Assembly: GCA_026874595.1 (NCBI GenBank)
Contig: CM049312.1
Location: 24,359,956-24,423,955, forward strand
Reading direction: 5' to 3'
Source: Sipunculus nudus
Lineage: Eukaryota; Annelida; Sipuncula; Golfingiida; Sipunculidae
DNA: 64,000 nucleotides
This document shows, one piece after another, positions 26,826-36,128 of this stretch. Made by a program: the position numbers and the translations under genes. Positions within the stretch are counted from its first letter, which is position 1. The number at the start of each line of letters is the position of its first letter. The notes under the pieces are model-generated. The model worked only from the letters and a program-made list of their open reading frames with translations. It did no database searches and was not told where the DNA came from.

Positions 26826-26846
26826 GGCCGCCAGGGGGCGTTGCAG
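26826..26846 (+). promoter_or_regulatory. CTCF-like motif 1
   Basis: GGCCGCCAGGGGGCGTTGC matches the widely used CTCF core consensus TGGCCACCAGGGGGCGCTA at most positions, including the CCAGGGGGCG centre. A TATCTCGAAA segment lies about 35 bp upstream, as it does at four of the five sites. Confidence 0.5.
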
Positions 26847-27146
26847 ATGAAAAAACATGAAAATTTGTTTTGGTGCTATACCTCCAGAACTATTAAACAT
26901 TGGGCCATTTCCATCACAGCAACTTCAACTGGGGTCCATGGGCTTATTTTTGCGCATAGGTGCCAAAGTGCGCTATTGCCAGATTTCTCTATTTTTGGGG
27001 TAAAACTTTTGAATTTTGAAAATATGCAGTTTTCAGCTTCTAACTCTGTCAGTTTTCATGCTGGAGAGGTCAATTTTTTTGCATCTTGTAGCCCTTGGTG
27101 AGCTCTCGGTGATCCAATCAAAAATCTTGCAAAATCTCGCACCGTT

Positions 27147-27161
27147 TCTCGTCAAACGAGA
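27147..27161. repeat. Short palindrome TCTCGT-CAA-ACGAGA
   Basis: A perfect 6-bp inverted repeat with a 3-base loop. The same or a one-base variant recurs at 27749-27763, 28047-28060, 28195-28209 and 28343-28357, once per 148-bp repeat, and in degenerate form near 27604 and 28835. Confidence 0.8.
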
Positions 27162-27281
27162 GTCTTCGAGATTTCATTTAATATGACCTACAGGTTGCAT
27201 TTTTTTAACAATAGCTTTGAAATTGATATATTTTGTGTTATTTATAAATATCTCGAAATCAGTTTTTCATTTTTTGAAAAT

Positions 27282-27300
27282 AGCCACCAGGGGGCGTGGT
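27282..27300 (+). promoter_or_regulatory. CTCF-like motif 2
   Basis: AGCCACCAGGGGGCGTGGTA has the intact CCACCAGGGGGCG core, with mismatches only towards the 3' end. It lies 457-458 bp after motif 1 in an equivalent repeat context (TATCTCGAAATC upstream). Confidence 0.5.
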
Positions 27301-27599
27301 ACCTGAAACACTGTAACATATCATTTTTCTGCAATATCGAAAATAATTTTAAACATGGCACAATTTTTATCGCTGTATCTTAAACTAGGAACATTGGCTT
27401 ATTCCACCGCACATGTAGCTTTGTGCTGCCGTTACCATGGTTACCAAATTTGTGGGTTAAACTTGACGATCTGAAAATATGCAGTTTTTGGCTTTTATCT
27501 CGGTTAATATTTATGTTTCAAGGGTCTAGTTTTTTGCATAAGGCTGCTTCCCCTTGGTTCTAAGTCATTCAATTGCAAGTCTCGTCAAATTTAGCTCGG

Positions 27600-28400
27600 T
27601 TTATCGTCAAACGAGAAAAAACGAGATTTCACAGAAATGCTTATAACTCGGCGACTTTTACAGCTACACAGGTCTAGTTTTCGGCATTTCATAACATAAG
27701 ACCAGCTTGACACGCCAGAAAAGAAATCAGGCCAAATCTCGCACCATATCTCGTCAAGCGAGAAAAAAACGAGATATCATGGAAATGCTTATAACTAGGC
27801 GACTTTTACAGCTACTCAGGTCTAGTTTTTGGCATTTGGTAACATTTGGCCAATTTGACATAGTAAAACTGCATTACTTGGCGAAATCTCGCACTACATC
27901 TGGTCAAATGTGGAAAAACGAGATTTCACAGAAATGCATATAAGTCGGCGACTTTCACGGCTAGACAGGTCTAGTTTTTGGCATTCATTAACATTTGGAT
28001 GGCTTGACATGACAAACCTGCAAGACTGGCCAAATCTCGCACCATATCTCGTCAAACGATAAAAAAGGAGATTTCACAGAAATGCTAATAACTCGGCAAC
28101 TTTTACTGCTAGACAGATGTAGTTTTCGCAATTTCATAACATTTAGAGAGTTTGATATGACAAATCTACAAGACTGGCCAAATCCTGCACCATATCTCGT
28201 CAAACGAGAAAACATGAGAGTACACGGAAATGCTTATAACTCGGCGACTTTTACAGCTAGACGGATCTAGTTTTCGCCATTTCGTAACGTTTGGCCGTCT
28301 TGACATAATAAAACTGCTCGTCTTGCCAAATCTCGTACTATATCTCGTCAAGCGAGAAAAAAACATGATTTCACGTAAATGCTGATAACACGGCGACTTT
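27600..28400 (+). repeat. Internal tandem repeat of about 148 bp, 5-6 copies
   Basis: The segment AAATGCTTATAACTCGGCGA and variants starts at 27635, 27783, 27932, 28080, 28228 and 28378, giving steps of 148, 149, 148, 148 and 150 bp. Each copy carries AGCTA followed by AGGTCTAGTTTT or a variant, a CAAATCTCGCACCATATCTC stretch and the TCTCGT palindrome. Copies differ by many substitutions, so this array is older than the HOR amplification around it. Short open frames in it shift between copies and I do not consider them genes. Confidence 0.9.
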
Positions 28401-28403
28401 TGC

Positions 28404-28700
28404 AGCTAGTTTGTTTGTTTGTCTGCACTCTCCTGGCCACAATTTTGCCACAATCACCTTGAAACTTTCAGAGATGATGGACAACCAAAATTCTAGGTGC
28501 CCTATTTTTTTTGCTCCAAATAGGTCAAAGGTCAAGGTCGAGGTCATTAAAGTCTACAAAACGGGTTTTTCTTCATATCTTTGTAACTATTAGTCGTATC
28601 TACTTGAACTATAGCTCATTTTAATCGTCATCCAATGGCCTTTCTTCTGGTGGGTAGCTGACTTAAATTTTCCGTTTCCATGGTAACACATTTTCGGGGA
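28404..28700 (+). repeat. Internal direct repeat, copy 2
   Basis: Diverged second copy of 26405-26725, about 2.0 kb downstream. It starts with the TTTG/TGTC tract, then CACTCTCCTGGCCACAATTT, the AGGTCA cluster and the CCATGGT segment. Confidence 0.85.
28522..28546 (+). promoter_or_regulatory. Second AGGTCA half-site cluster
   Basis: AGGTCA at 28522-28527 and 28529-28534 (DR1 spacing), then AGGTCG (28535-28540) and AGGTCA (28541-28546). The four-site layout of the first cluster is kept, with one base changed in the third site. Confidence 0.55.
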
Positions 28701-29265
28701 AAAATATCATATTTGAAAATCAATGGACTAATTTGTCAGTTTTAATGCTAGAGAGGTCTAGATTTTTGCATGAGGTAGCATTCGTTTAGTACTACATGAT
28801 TTTATTAAAAGTCTGGCAATATCTCGTAAGATATCTCATCAAACGAAATATTTCGAGATTTCATTAATCTTGCCCTGGAGGCCACAGTTTTGCAGGAATT
28901 TTTTTAAAACTGATATATTTCAAGTCTTACCCTAGTATCTCGAATTTGTTTTTTTTTTTTGGATAGGACCGCAACATATCGTATTTTGGCCATATCTCCA
29001 AAATTATAAGCCTCAATTACATAAACTATAGCTTATTTTCTTTCTCTGAGTTTTCTCCATAACCTGGTGTAGTCATCTGGTCACAATTTTGTGTCACCTT
29101 GTCAGTGTGTCTGTCTGTTTGTCAGTTGTCCTCCAATTTGCCTGCTTGCTCTTGCGTCTCACATTTAGCATTCTACAGGCCACAGTTTTAAAAGAATCCT
29201 TTTGAAACTATTACATCTGAAGTCTTACACTAATATCTCGAAATCAATTTTTCATTTCCGGATAT

Positions 29266-29284
29266 GGCCGCTAGGCGGCGCTGA
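29266..29284 (+). promoter_or_regulatory. CTCF-like motif 3
   Basis: TGGCCGCTAGGCGGCGCTGA agrees with the CTCF consensus at the GGCCRC start and the GGCGCT end, with CTAGG in the centre. It lies in a copy of the 330-bp internal tandem repeat. Confidence 0.45.
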
Positions 29285-29595
29285 ACTCGAACCTCTCCCA
29301 ACATATCATGCTTTGGCAATATCTCCAAAACTATAAACCTCAGTTACATAAACTGTAGCTTTTTCTTCCGTTGAGTCTTCTCCATAATCTGAAGTAGTCA
29401 TCTGGACTCAATCTTGAGTCACTTTGTCAGTGTTTTCGTCTGTTTTTCAGTTGTCCTCAAATTCGCCTGCTTGTTGGCTCTTGCGTCTCACATATAGCAT
29501 TCTATAGGCCACAGTTTTGACGGAATCCTTTTGAAAGTATTACATCTTATGTCTTACACTAATATCTAGAAATAAATTTTTCATTTTCCGGATAT

Positions 29596-29614
29596 GGCCA
29601 CCAGTGGGCGCTGC
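29596..29614 (+). promoter_or_regulatory. CTCF-like motif 4
   Basis: TGGCCACCAGTGGGCGCTGC differs from the 19-bp CTCF consensus at only two positions by eye. It is the best match of the five and lies 330 bp after motif 3. Confidence 0.5.
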
Positions 29615-29927
29615 ACACGACCCTCACACACATACCATTGTATTGGCCATATCTCTACACCCAAAGCCTCAGTTACATAAGCTATCGCTTATTTTCTTCC
29701 TTTGAGTTTTTTCCATAACCTGATTAAGGCATCTGGTTTCAATCTTCTGTCACTTTGTCAGTGTGTCCATCTGTTTGTCCGTTATCCTAAAAGTCGCCTG
29801 CTTGCTGGTTCTTACGCCTTACATATAGCATTCTACAGGCCACAGCTTTGACGGAATCCTTTTGAAACTGGGACATCTCATGTCAGACACTTATAATACG
29901 AAACGCATTTGTCGTCTTGGGAATATG

Positions 29928-29946
29928 TCTGCTAGAGGGCGCTACA
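29928..29946 (+). promoter_or_regulatory. CTCF-like motif 5
   Basis: TCTGCTAGAGGGCGCTACAG keeps the AGGGCGCTA 3' half of the consensus; the 5' half is degenerate. It lies 332 bp after motif 4. Confidence 0.4.
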
Positions 29947-30255
29947 GTCGAGCCTCCCAAGTATATCATTAATTCGCCATACCTCCAAAACTATAAATCT
30001 AAATTACATAAATTATAACTCATTTTCTTCCTTTGAATCTTCTCAATCACTAGGTTATGTCATCTGGTGTCAATCTTGTCTCACAAAGTCACTATGTCTG
30101 TCTGTTCGTCTTTTGTTGTCAGCTTTGCTTGCCTGTTCTTTTGTCTTATATGTCATTCTAAGGGCCACATATTCTCAGCATTGTCCCTGAGAGTCATTCC
30201 ATTAATAGAAAACCGACCATATGTTCTGTCTGTCCGTCTGTGTTTCACTTCCGAT

Positions 30256-30287
30256 TTCCGGCAAGCGTTCGACCTATGGTCGTCTAG
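30256..30287 (+). repeat. 3' end of the insertion: inverted repeat, hairpin, CTAG
   Basis: TTCCGGCAAGC (30256-30266) pairs with the 5' tip. It is followed by the hairpin CGACC-TAT-GGTCG (30270-30282) and then TCTAG, with T next in the host satellite. A short GC-rich hairpin a few bases before CTRR at the 3' end is the known termination signal of Helitrons. Confidence 0.82.
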
Positions 30288-31264
30288 TTTTGATATTCAT
30301 GTTCACAAACCGCCAGTGTTGTGTAGCCAGGGAAACCTTCTGCGTCCCATTGGGTCATTTCTGTGGGTAATTTTAGGAATATGTTTTATTTCTGTGGTGA
30401 TTTCGCCGTAAGCAAAGAATAAGAAAAGTATAGGCAAAGCGTAAGCAAAGGGATTTTGTCTTCATAAGTGCTTCTTGTCACCATTTTCTGAAGAAAAAAT
30501 GTATTATTGGACTTTGCGGTAATCTAATTATGTCAAAAAAATTACAACACTGTAGTTAAATTGTGTTAAAATTGGAAAATGGGTCCCCAAAATTCATATA
30601 TAATTTTAGAGAGTACAAGATTTATATATTTGTAATTTTGATTGATTGGATTTTATGTGTATTTTGATATTCATGTTCACTCTCTGGCACTGTTGTGTAG
30701 CCAGGGAACCCTTCTGCGCTCCTACCGGTCATAGATGAGTGTATTTTAGGAAAGTTTTTCATTTCTGTGGTGATTTCGACGTAACTCAAGAATAAGCAAA
30801 ACATAAGCAAAGTGTAAGCAAAGGGGTTCTATCTTCATCAAAACTTATACGGTCCATTTCCTGAAGAAATAATGTTATAGGACTTTCTGTGAGTCTTATT
30901 ATTTCAGAAATAGTAAAATACTGTAGGTATATTGTGTTAAAATAAGAAAATGGGTGTAAAAACCAATTAATTACTTTTAGAAAGTAGCAGTGTTAAACAT
31001 TTGTGAAATTCATTGAACGATTTTTCCCTTTATTTTTTTTATTTCTGTTCACTCTCCGGCACGGTTGTGTAGGCAGGGAACACTTCTGTGTTCCTTTGGG
31101 TCAAATCTGTGTGTATATCTAGGAAAATGTTTCATTTCTGTACTGATTTGGCTGTAAGCAAAGAAAAAGCAAAGAATAGGCAAAGTGTTAGCAAAGGGAT
31201 TATGTCTTCATATATGCTTCTTGTCTCCATTTTCTGAAGAAATAATGTATTTTTGAACATTGAA
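30288..31264 (+). repeat. HOR unit U7, right part (rest of A', then B', H)
   Basis: Resumes inside the same A' monomer cut at 26355 and continues through B' (box near 30693) and H (near 31065). AAAACTTATACGG near 30842 is the derived variant shared with U5 and U6, confirming that both sides belong to one unit. This is the last unit with the canonical HOR order. Confidence 0.92.
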
Positions 31265-33504
31265 GGAGTCTAATTATGTCGGTTATATTAAAACACTGTA
31301 GACAAAATGTGTTAAAATTGGATAATTGGTCACCATAATCTATACATTACTCTTAGAAAGTAGCAGCATTATATATATGTGATTTTGATTGAACGATTTT
31401 GTCCTTTATTTTGATATTCATGTACACAAACCGCCCGTGTTGTGTAGCCAGGGAAACCTTCTGCGTCCCATTGGGTCATTTCTGTGTGTATTTTTAGGAA
31501 TATGTTTTATTTCTGTGGTGATTTCGCCGTAAACAAAGAATAAGAAAAGCAAAGGCAAAGCGTAAGCAAAGCGATTTTGTCTTCATAAGTGCTTCTTGTC
31601 ACCATTTTCTGAAGAAAAAATGTATTATTGGACTTTGCGGTAATCTAATTATGGCAAAAATATTACAATACTGTAGTTAAATTGTGTTAAAATTGGAAAA
31701 TGGGTCCCCAAAATTCATATATATCTATTAGTGAGTACAAGATTTATATATTTGTGATTTTGATTGATTTGATTTTATCTGTATTTTGATATTCATGTTT
31801 ACTCTCTAGCACTGTTGTGTAGCCAGGGAACTCTTCTGCGCTCCTACCGGTCATAGATGAGTGTATTTTATGAAGGTTTTTCATTTCTGTGGTGATATGG
31901 ACGTAACTAAAGAATAAGCAAAGCACAGGCAAAGTGTAAGCAAAGATATTATGTCTTCAAAAATGCTTCTTGGGACCATTTTCTGAAGAAATTATGTGTT
32001 ATTGGACATTGTAGGAGTCTAATTATGTGGAAAATATTAAAACACTGTAGTTAAATTGGCGTACAATTGGAAAATGGGTCTCCAAAATCCATATATAACT
32101 TTTAGAAAGTAGCAGAATTATATATTTGTGAATTTGATTGAACGGTTTTGACCTGTATTTTCATATTCATGTTCACAAATCGGCACTGTTGTGTAGCCAG
32201 GGAACATTTCTGCGTCCCTACTGGTCATATCTGTATGTATTTTAGGAAATTATTTCATTTCTGTGGTGATTTCTACATAAGCAAAGTTAAAGCAAAGCAC
32301 AGGCAAAGTGTAAGCAAAGGGTTTCCCTCTTCATAAATGCTTTCTTGCACCATTTTCTGAAGATATATTGTATTATTTGACTTTGGGTGAGTCTAATTAT
32401 GTGGAAAATATTAAAACACTGTAGTAAAATTGTGTTACAATTGGAATATAGGTCCCCAAAATCCATATATAACTTTTAGAAAGTAGCAGAATTATATATT
32501 TGTGAATTTGATTGAACGGTTTTGACCTGTATTTTCATAATCTTGTTCACAAACCGGCACTGTTGTGTAGCCAGGGAACAATTCTTCGTCCCTACCTGTC
32601 ATATCTCTATGTATTTTAGGAAATTGTTTCATTTCTGTGGTGATTTCTACGTAAGCAAAGAATAAGCATAGCACAGGCAAAGTGTAAGCAAAGATATTAT
32701 GTCTTCAAGAATGCTTCTTGGGACCATTTTCTGAAGAAATAATGTGTTATTGGACATTGTAGGTGTCTAATTATGTCGGTTATATTAAAACACTGTAGAC
32801 AAATTGTGGTAACATTGGAAAATGGGTCGCCAAAATTCATATATAACTTTTAGAAAGTAGCAGAACTATATATTTGTTAATTTGATTGAACGGTTTTGAC
32901 CTGTATTTTGATATTCCTGTTCACAAACCGGCACTGTTGTGTAGCCAGGGAACAATTCTGCGTCCCTACTGGTCATATCTGTGTGTATTTTAGGAAATTG
33001 TTTCATTTCTGTGGTGATTTCTACGTAAGCAAAGAATAAGCAATGCATAAGTCAAGTGTAAGCAAAAGGTTTCCCTCTTCAGAAATGCTTTTTGGTACCA
33101 TTTTCTGAAGAAATAATGCATTATTGGACTGTCCGGGAGTGTAATTCTGTCGGAAATGGTTAAACAATGTAGCTATATTGTGTCTTAATTTGAAAATTGC
33201 TCCAACAGATCAGTAAATTACTGTTAACAAGTAGCTGTATTATACATTTGTGAATATCATTGAACGATTTTCCCCTTTATTTTTATTTATTTCTGATCAC
33301 TCTCCGACACTGAATTGTAGCCAAGGAACAATTCTGTGTCCCTACGGGTCATATCTGTGTGTATTTTTAGGAATATGTTTGATTTATGTGGTGATTGCGC
33401 CTAACGCAAAGAATAAGCAAAGCATAGGCAAAGTATAAGCAAAGGGTTTTCCTCTTCATAAATGCTTTTTGGCACCATTTTCTGAAAAAAATAACGCGTT
33501 ATTA
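31265..33504 (+). repeat. Diverged satellite monomers beyond the HOR array
   Basis: Six monomers with boxes near 31440, 31815, 32189, 32563, 32937 and 33315. The first two resemble A and B but with CGCCCGTGTTG and other changes. The next ones are types not present in the HOR (TTTGACCTGTATTTTCATA, AACAATTCTTCGTCCC). The monomer at 33315 has a degenerate box, GAATTGTAGCCAAGG. Similar monomers reappear at 39.9-41.2 kb and 53.3-55.1 kb. Confidence 0.92.
32181..32205 (+). repeat. Conserved monomer box (example)
   Basis: The segment containing GTTGTGTAGCCAGGGAAC is the most constant part of the monomer by eye and is retained in both the homogenised HORs and the oldest flanking monomers. It is followed by CTTCTGCGTCCC and a GGGTCATAT segment that is also well kept. 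Recurring variants are GTGTAACCAGGG (G monomers), GTGTAGGCAGGG (H) and TTATTTAGCCAGGG (a right-flank subfamily). A bound protein could explain the constancy, but this is inference. Confidence 0.8.
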
Positions 33505-36128
33505 GACTGTCCGGGAATGTAATTCTGTCAGGAATGGTTAAACAATGTAGCTATATTGTGTCAAAATTAGAAATTGGGTCTAAAAGTCTATAAATTACTT
33601 TTAAAAAGTAGCCGTTTTATACATTTGTGCATAACATTGAACGATTTTTCCCTTTATTTTTCTTTATTTCAGTTCACTCTCCGACACTGTTGTGTAGCCA
33701 GGGAACACTTCTGCGTCCCAATGGGTCATATCTGTGTGTATTTTTAGGAATATGTTTGATTTCTGTGGTGATTTCCCCGTAAGCAAAGAAAAGGCAAAGC
33801 AAAGGCAAAGTGTAACCAAAGGGTTCTGTCTTCATAAATGCTTCTTGTCACCATTTTCTGAAGAAATAATGTTTTATTTGAAATTGCTGGAGTCTAATTA
33901 TGTCGGAAATATTAAAATATTGTAGACAAATTGTGTTAAAATTGGAAAACGGGTCACCATAATCCAAAAAAATTACTTTTAGAACCCAGCAGAATTATAT
34001 ATTGTGATATTGAATGAACGATTTTGCCCTTTATTTTGATATTCATGTTCACAAACCGGCACTGTTGTGTAGCCAGGGAACACTTCTGCCTCCCATTGGG
34101 TCACATCTGTGTGTAATTTTAGGAATATGTTTGATTTCTGTGGTGATTTCGCCGTAAGCAAAGAAAAAAAGGAAAAGCAAAGGCAAAGTGTAAGCAAAGG
34201 CTTCTGTCTTCACAATTGCTTTTTGGCACCATTTTTTGAAGTAATAATGTGCTATTAGACTTTCTGGGGGTCTAATTATGTCAGAAATAGTAAAATACTG
34301 TAGGTATATTGTGTGAAATTAGTAAATAGGCCTAAAAATCAATAAATTACTATTAGAAAGTAGGAGTATTACAAATTTGTGAAATTCATTGAACTATTTG
34401 TCCCTATATTTTTTATTCATGTTCAATCTCCGGCACTGTTGTGTAACCAGGGAACACTTCTGCGTCCGTTTGGGTTATATCTGTGTGTACATTTAGGGAA
34501 ATGTTTCATTTCTGTAGTGATTTTGCCACAAGCAAAGAATATGCAAAGCGATGTGTAAGCAATGGCATTATGTCTTCATAAAAGCTTCTTGTCACCATTT
34601 TCTGAAGAAATAATGTATTTTTTGACATTGAAGGAGTCTAATTATGTCGTTTATATTAAAATACTGTAGACAAAATGTGTTAAAATTGGATAATTGGTCA
34701 CCATAATCTATACATTACTTTTAGAAAGTAGCAGCATTATGTATATGTGATTTTGATTGAACGATTTTGCCCTTTATTTTGATATTCATGTTCACAAACC
34801 GCCAGTGTTGTGTAGCCAGGGAAACCTTCTGCGTCCCATTGGGTCATTTCTGTGGGTAATTTTAGGAATATGTTTTATTTCTGTGGTGATTTCGCCGTAA
34901 GCAAAAAATAAGAAAAGTGTAGGCAAAGCGTAAGCAAAGGGATTTTTGTCTTCATAAGTGCTTCTTGTCACCATTTTCTAAAGAAAAAATGTATTATTAG
35001 ACTTTGCGGTAATCTAATTATGTCAAAAATATTACAACACTGTAGTTAAATTGTGTTAAAATTGGAAAATGGGACCCCAAAATTCATATATAACTTTTAG
35101 AGAATACAAGATTTATATATTTGTAATTTTGATTGATTGGATTTTATCTGTATTTTGATATTCATGTTCACTCTCTGGCACTGTTGTGTAGCCAGGGAAC
35201 CCTTCTGCGCCCCTACCGGTCATAGATGAGTGTATTTTAGGAAAGTTTTTCATTTCTGTGGTGATTTCGACGTAACTAAAGAATAAGCAAAACATAAGCA
35301 AAGTGTAAGCAAAGGGGTTCTCTCTTCATCAAAACTTCTACGGTCCATTTTCTGAAGAAATAATGTTATAGGACTTTCTGTGAGTCTTATTATTTCAGAA
35401 ATAGTAAAATACTGTAGGTATATTGTGTTAAAATAAGAAAATGGGTCTAAAAATCAATTAATTACTTTTAGAAAGGCAGTATTATACATTTGTGAAATTC
35501 ACTGAACGAGTTTTTCCTTTATTTTTTTTATTCCTGTTCACTCTCCGGCACGGTTGTGTAGCCAGGAAACTCTTCTGTGTTCCTTTGGGTCATATCTGTG
35601 TGTATATTTAGGAAAATGATCCATTTCTGTGGTGATTTCGACAAAAGCAAAGAATAAGCAAAGCAATAGCACCGTGTAGGCAAACTACTCTCTCTTCATC
35701 AAAACTTCTAGGGTCCATTTCCTGAAGAAATAATGTGTTACAGGACTTTCTGTGAGTCTTATTATTTCAGAAATAGTAAAATACTGTAGGTATATTGTGT
35801 TAAAATAAGAAAATGGGTGTAAAAACCAATTAATTACTTTTAGAAAGTAGCAGTGTTATACATTTGTGAAATTCATTGAACAATTTTTCCCTTTATTTTT
35901 TTTTATTCCTGTTCACTCTCCGGCACGGTTGTGTAGGCAGGGAACTCTTCTGTGTTCCTTTGGGTCATATCTGTGTGTATATCTAGGAAAATGTTTCATT
36001 TCTGTACTGATTTGGCTGTAAGCAAAGAAAAAGCAAAGAATAGGCAAAGTGTTAGCAAAGGGATTATGTCTTCATAAATGCTTCTTGTCTCCATTTTCTG
36101 AAGAAATAATGTATTTTTGAACATTGAC
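33505..36128 (+). repeat. Flanking block with HOR-like monomer order E-F-G-A0-B-C-H
   Basis: Register points near 33505, 33889, 34268, 34633, 35009, 35381 and 35753. Types and order match the HOR, but with more differences, and the A monomer is undeleted as in U0. This looks like a relic of an earlier state of the repeat outside the homogenised zone. Confidence 0.85.

Larger units (their letters stand above)
28880..30230 (+). repeat. Internal tandem repeat of about 330 bp, 4-5 copies
   Basis: GGCCACAG or GGCCACAT begins at 28880, 29178, 29507, 29838 and 30163 (steps 298, 329, 331, 325). Each full copy runs GGCCACAGTTTTGACGGAAT, a TATCTCGAAAT segment, the CTCF-like core, ATATCTCCAAAACTATAA, a TCTTCTCCATAA segment and a TGTCAGTGTGTCTGTCTG tract. 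The first copy lacks the CTCF-like core and the last is truncated. Similarity to 26740-27330 suggests that those units belong to the same expanded family. Confidence 0.88.
26356..30287 (+). mobile_element. Non-autonomous Helitron/Helentron-like insertion (3932 bp)
   Basis: The flanks join exactly (CCCTTTA at 26349-26355 plus TTTTGATATT from 30288) to rebuild the uninterrupted A' monomer, with no target-site duplication. Junctions may shift by up to two bases because both sides hold TT. Subtracting 3932 bp from the interrupted unit leaves 3688 bp, matching the 3690-bp HOR. Termini: an 11-bp inverted repeat GCTTGCCGGAA / TTCCGGCAAGC, placed at the 5' tip but about 21 bp inside the 3' end, followed by a short hairpin and CTAG before T. 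Absence of target duplication, asymmetric inverted repeats, a 3' hairpin and an AT or TT target are known hallmarks of Helitron/Helentron (HINE-type) elements. No Rep or helicase coding sequence is visible, so it must depend on an autonomous partner. The 5' end lacks the canonical TC, which favours the Helentron branch. Confidence 0.8.

Noticed and set aside
26661-27101. 146-codon open frame in the inserted element
   Set aside because: It runs across repeated non-coding segments including the CTCF-like motif, shows no recognisable domain or compositional sign of a protein, and the homologous segments elsewhere in the element are not open.
26356-30287. Autonomous transposon with transposase, reverse transcriptase or Rep/helicase
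   Set aside because: No long open frame and no recognisable catalytic motif in any frame of the insertion.
32189-32205. tRNA-type A box (tRNA-derived SINE origin) in the TAGCCAGGG segment
   Set aside because: Only a loose match, with no B box (GGTTCGANTCC) at a suitable distance, no poly-A or T terminator pattern and no dispersed-element ends.
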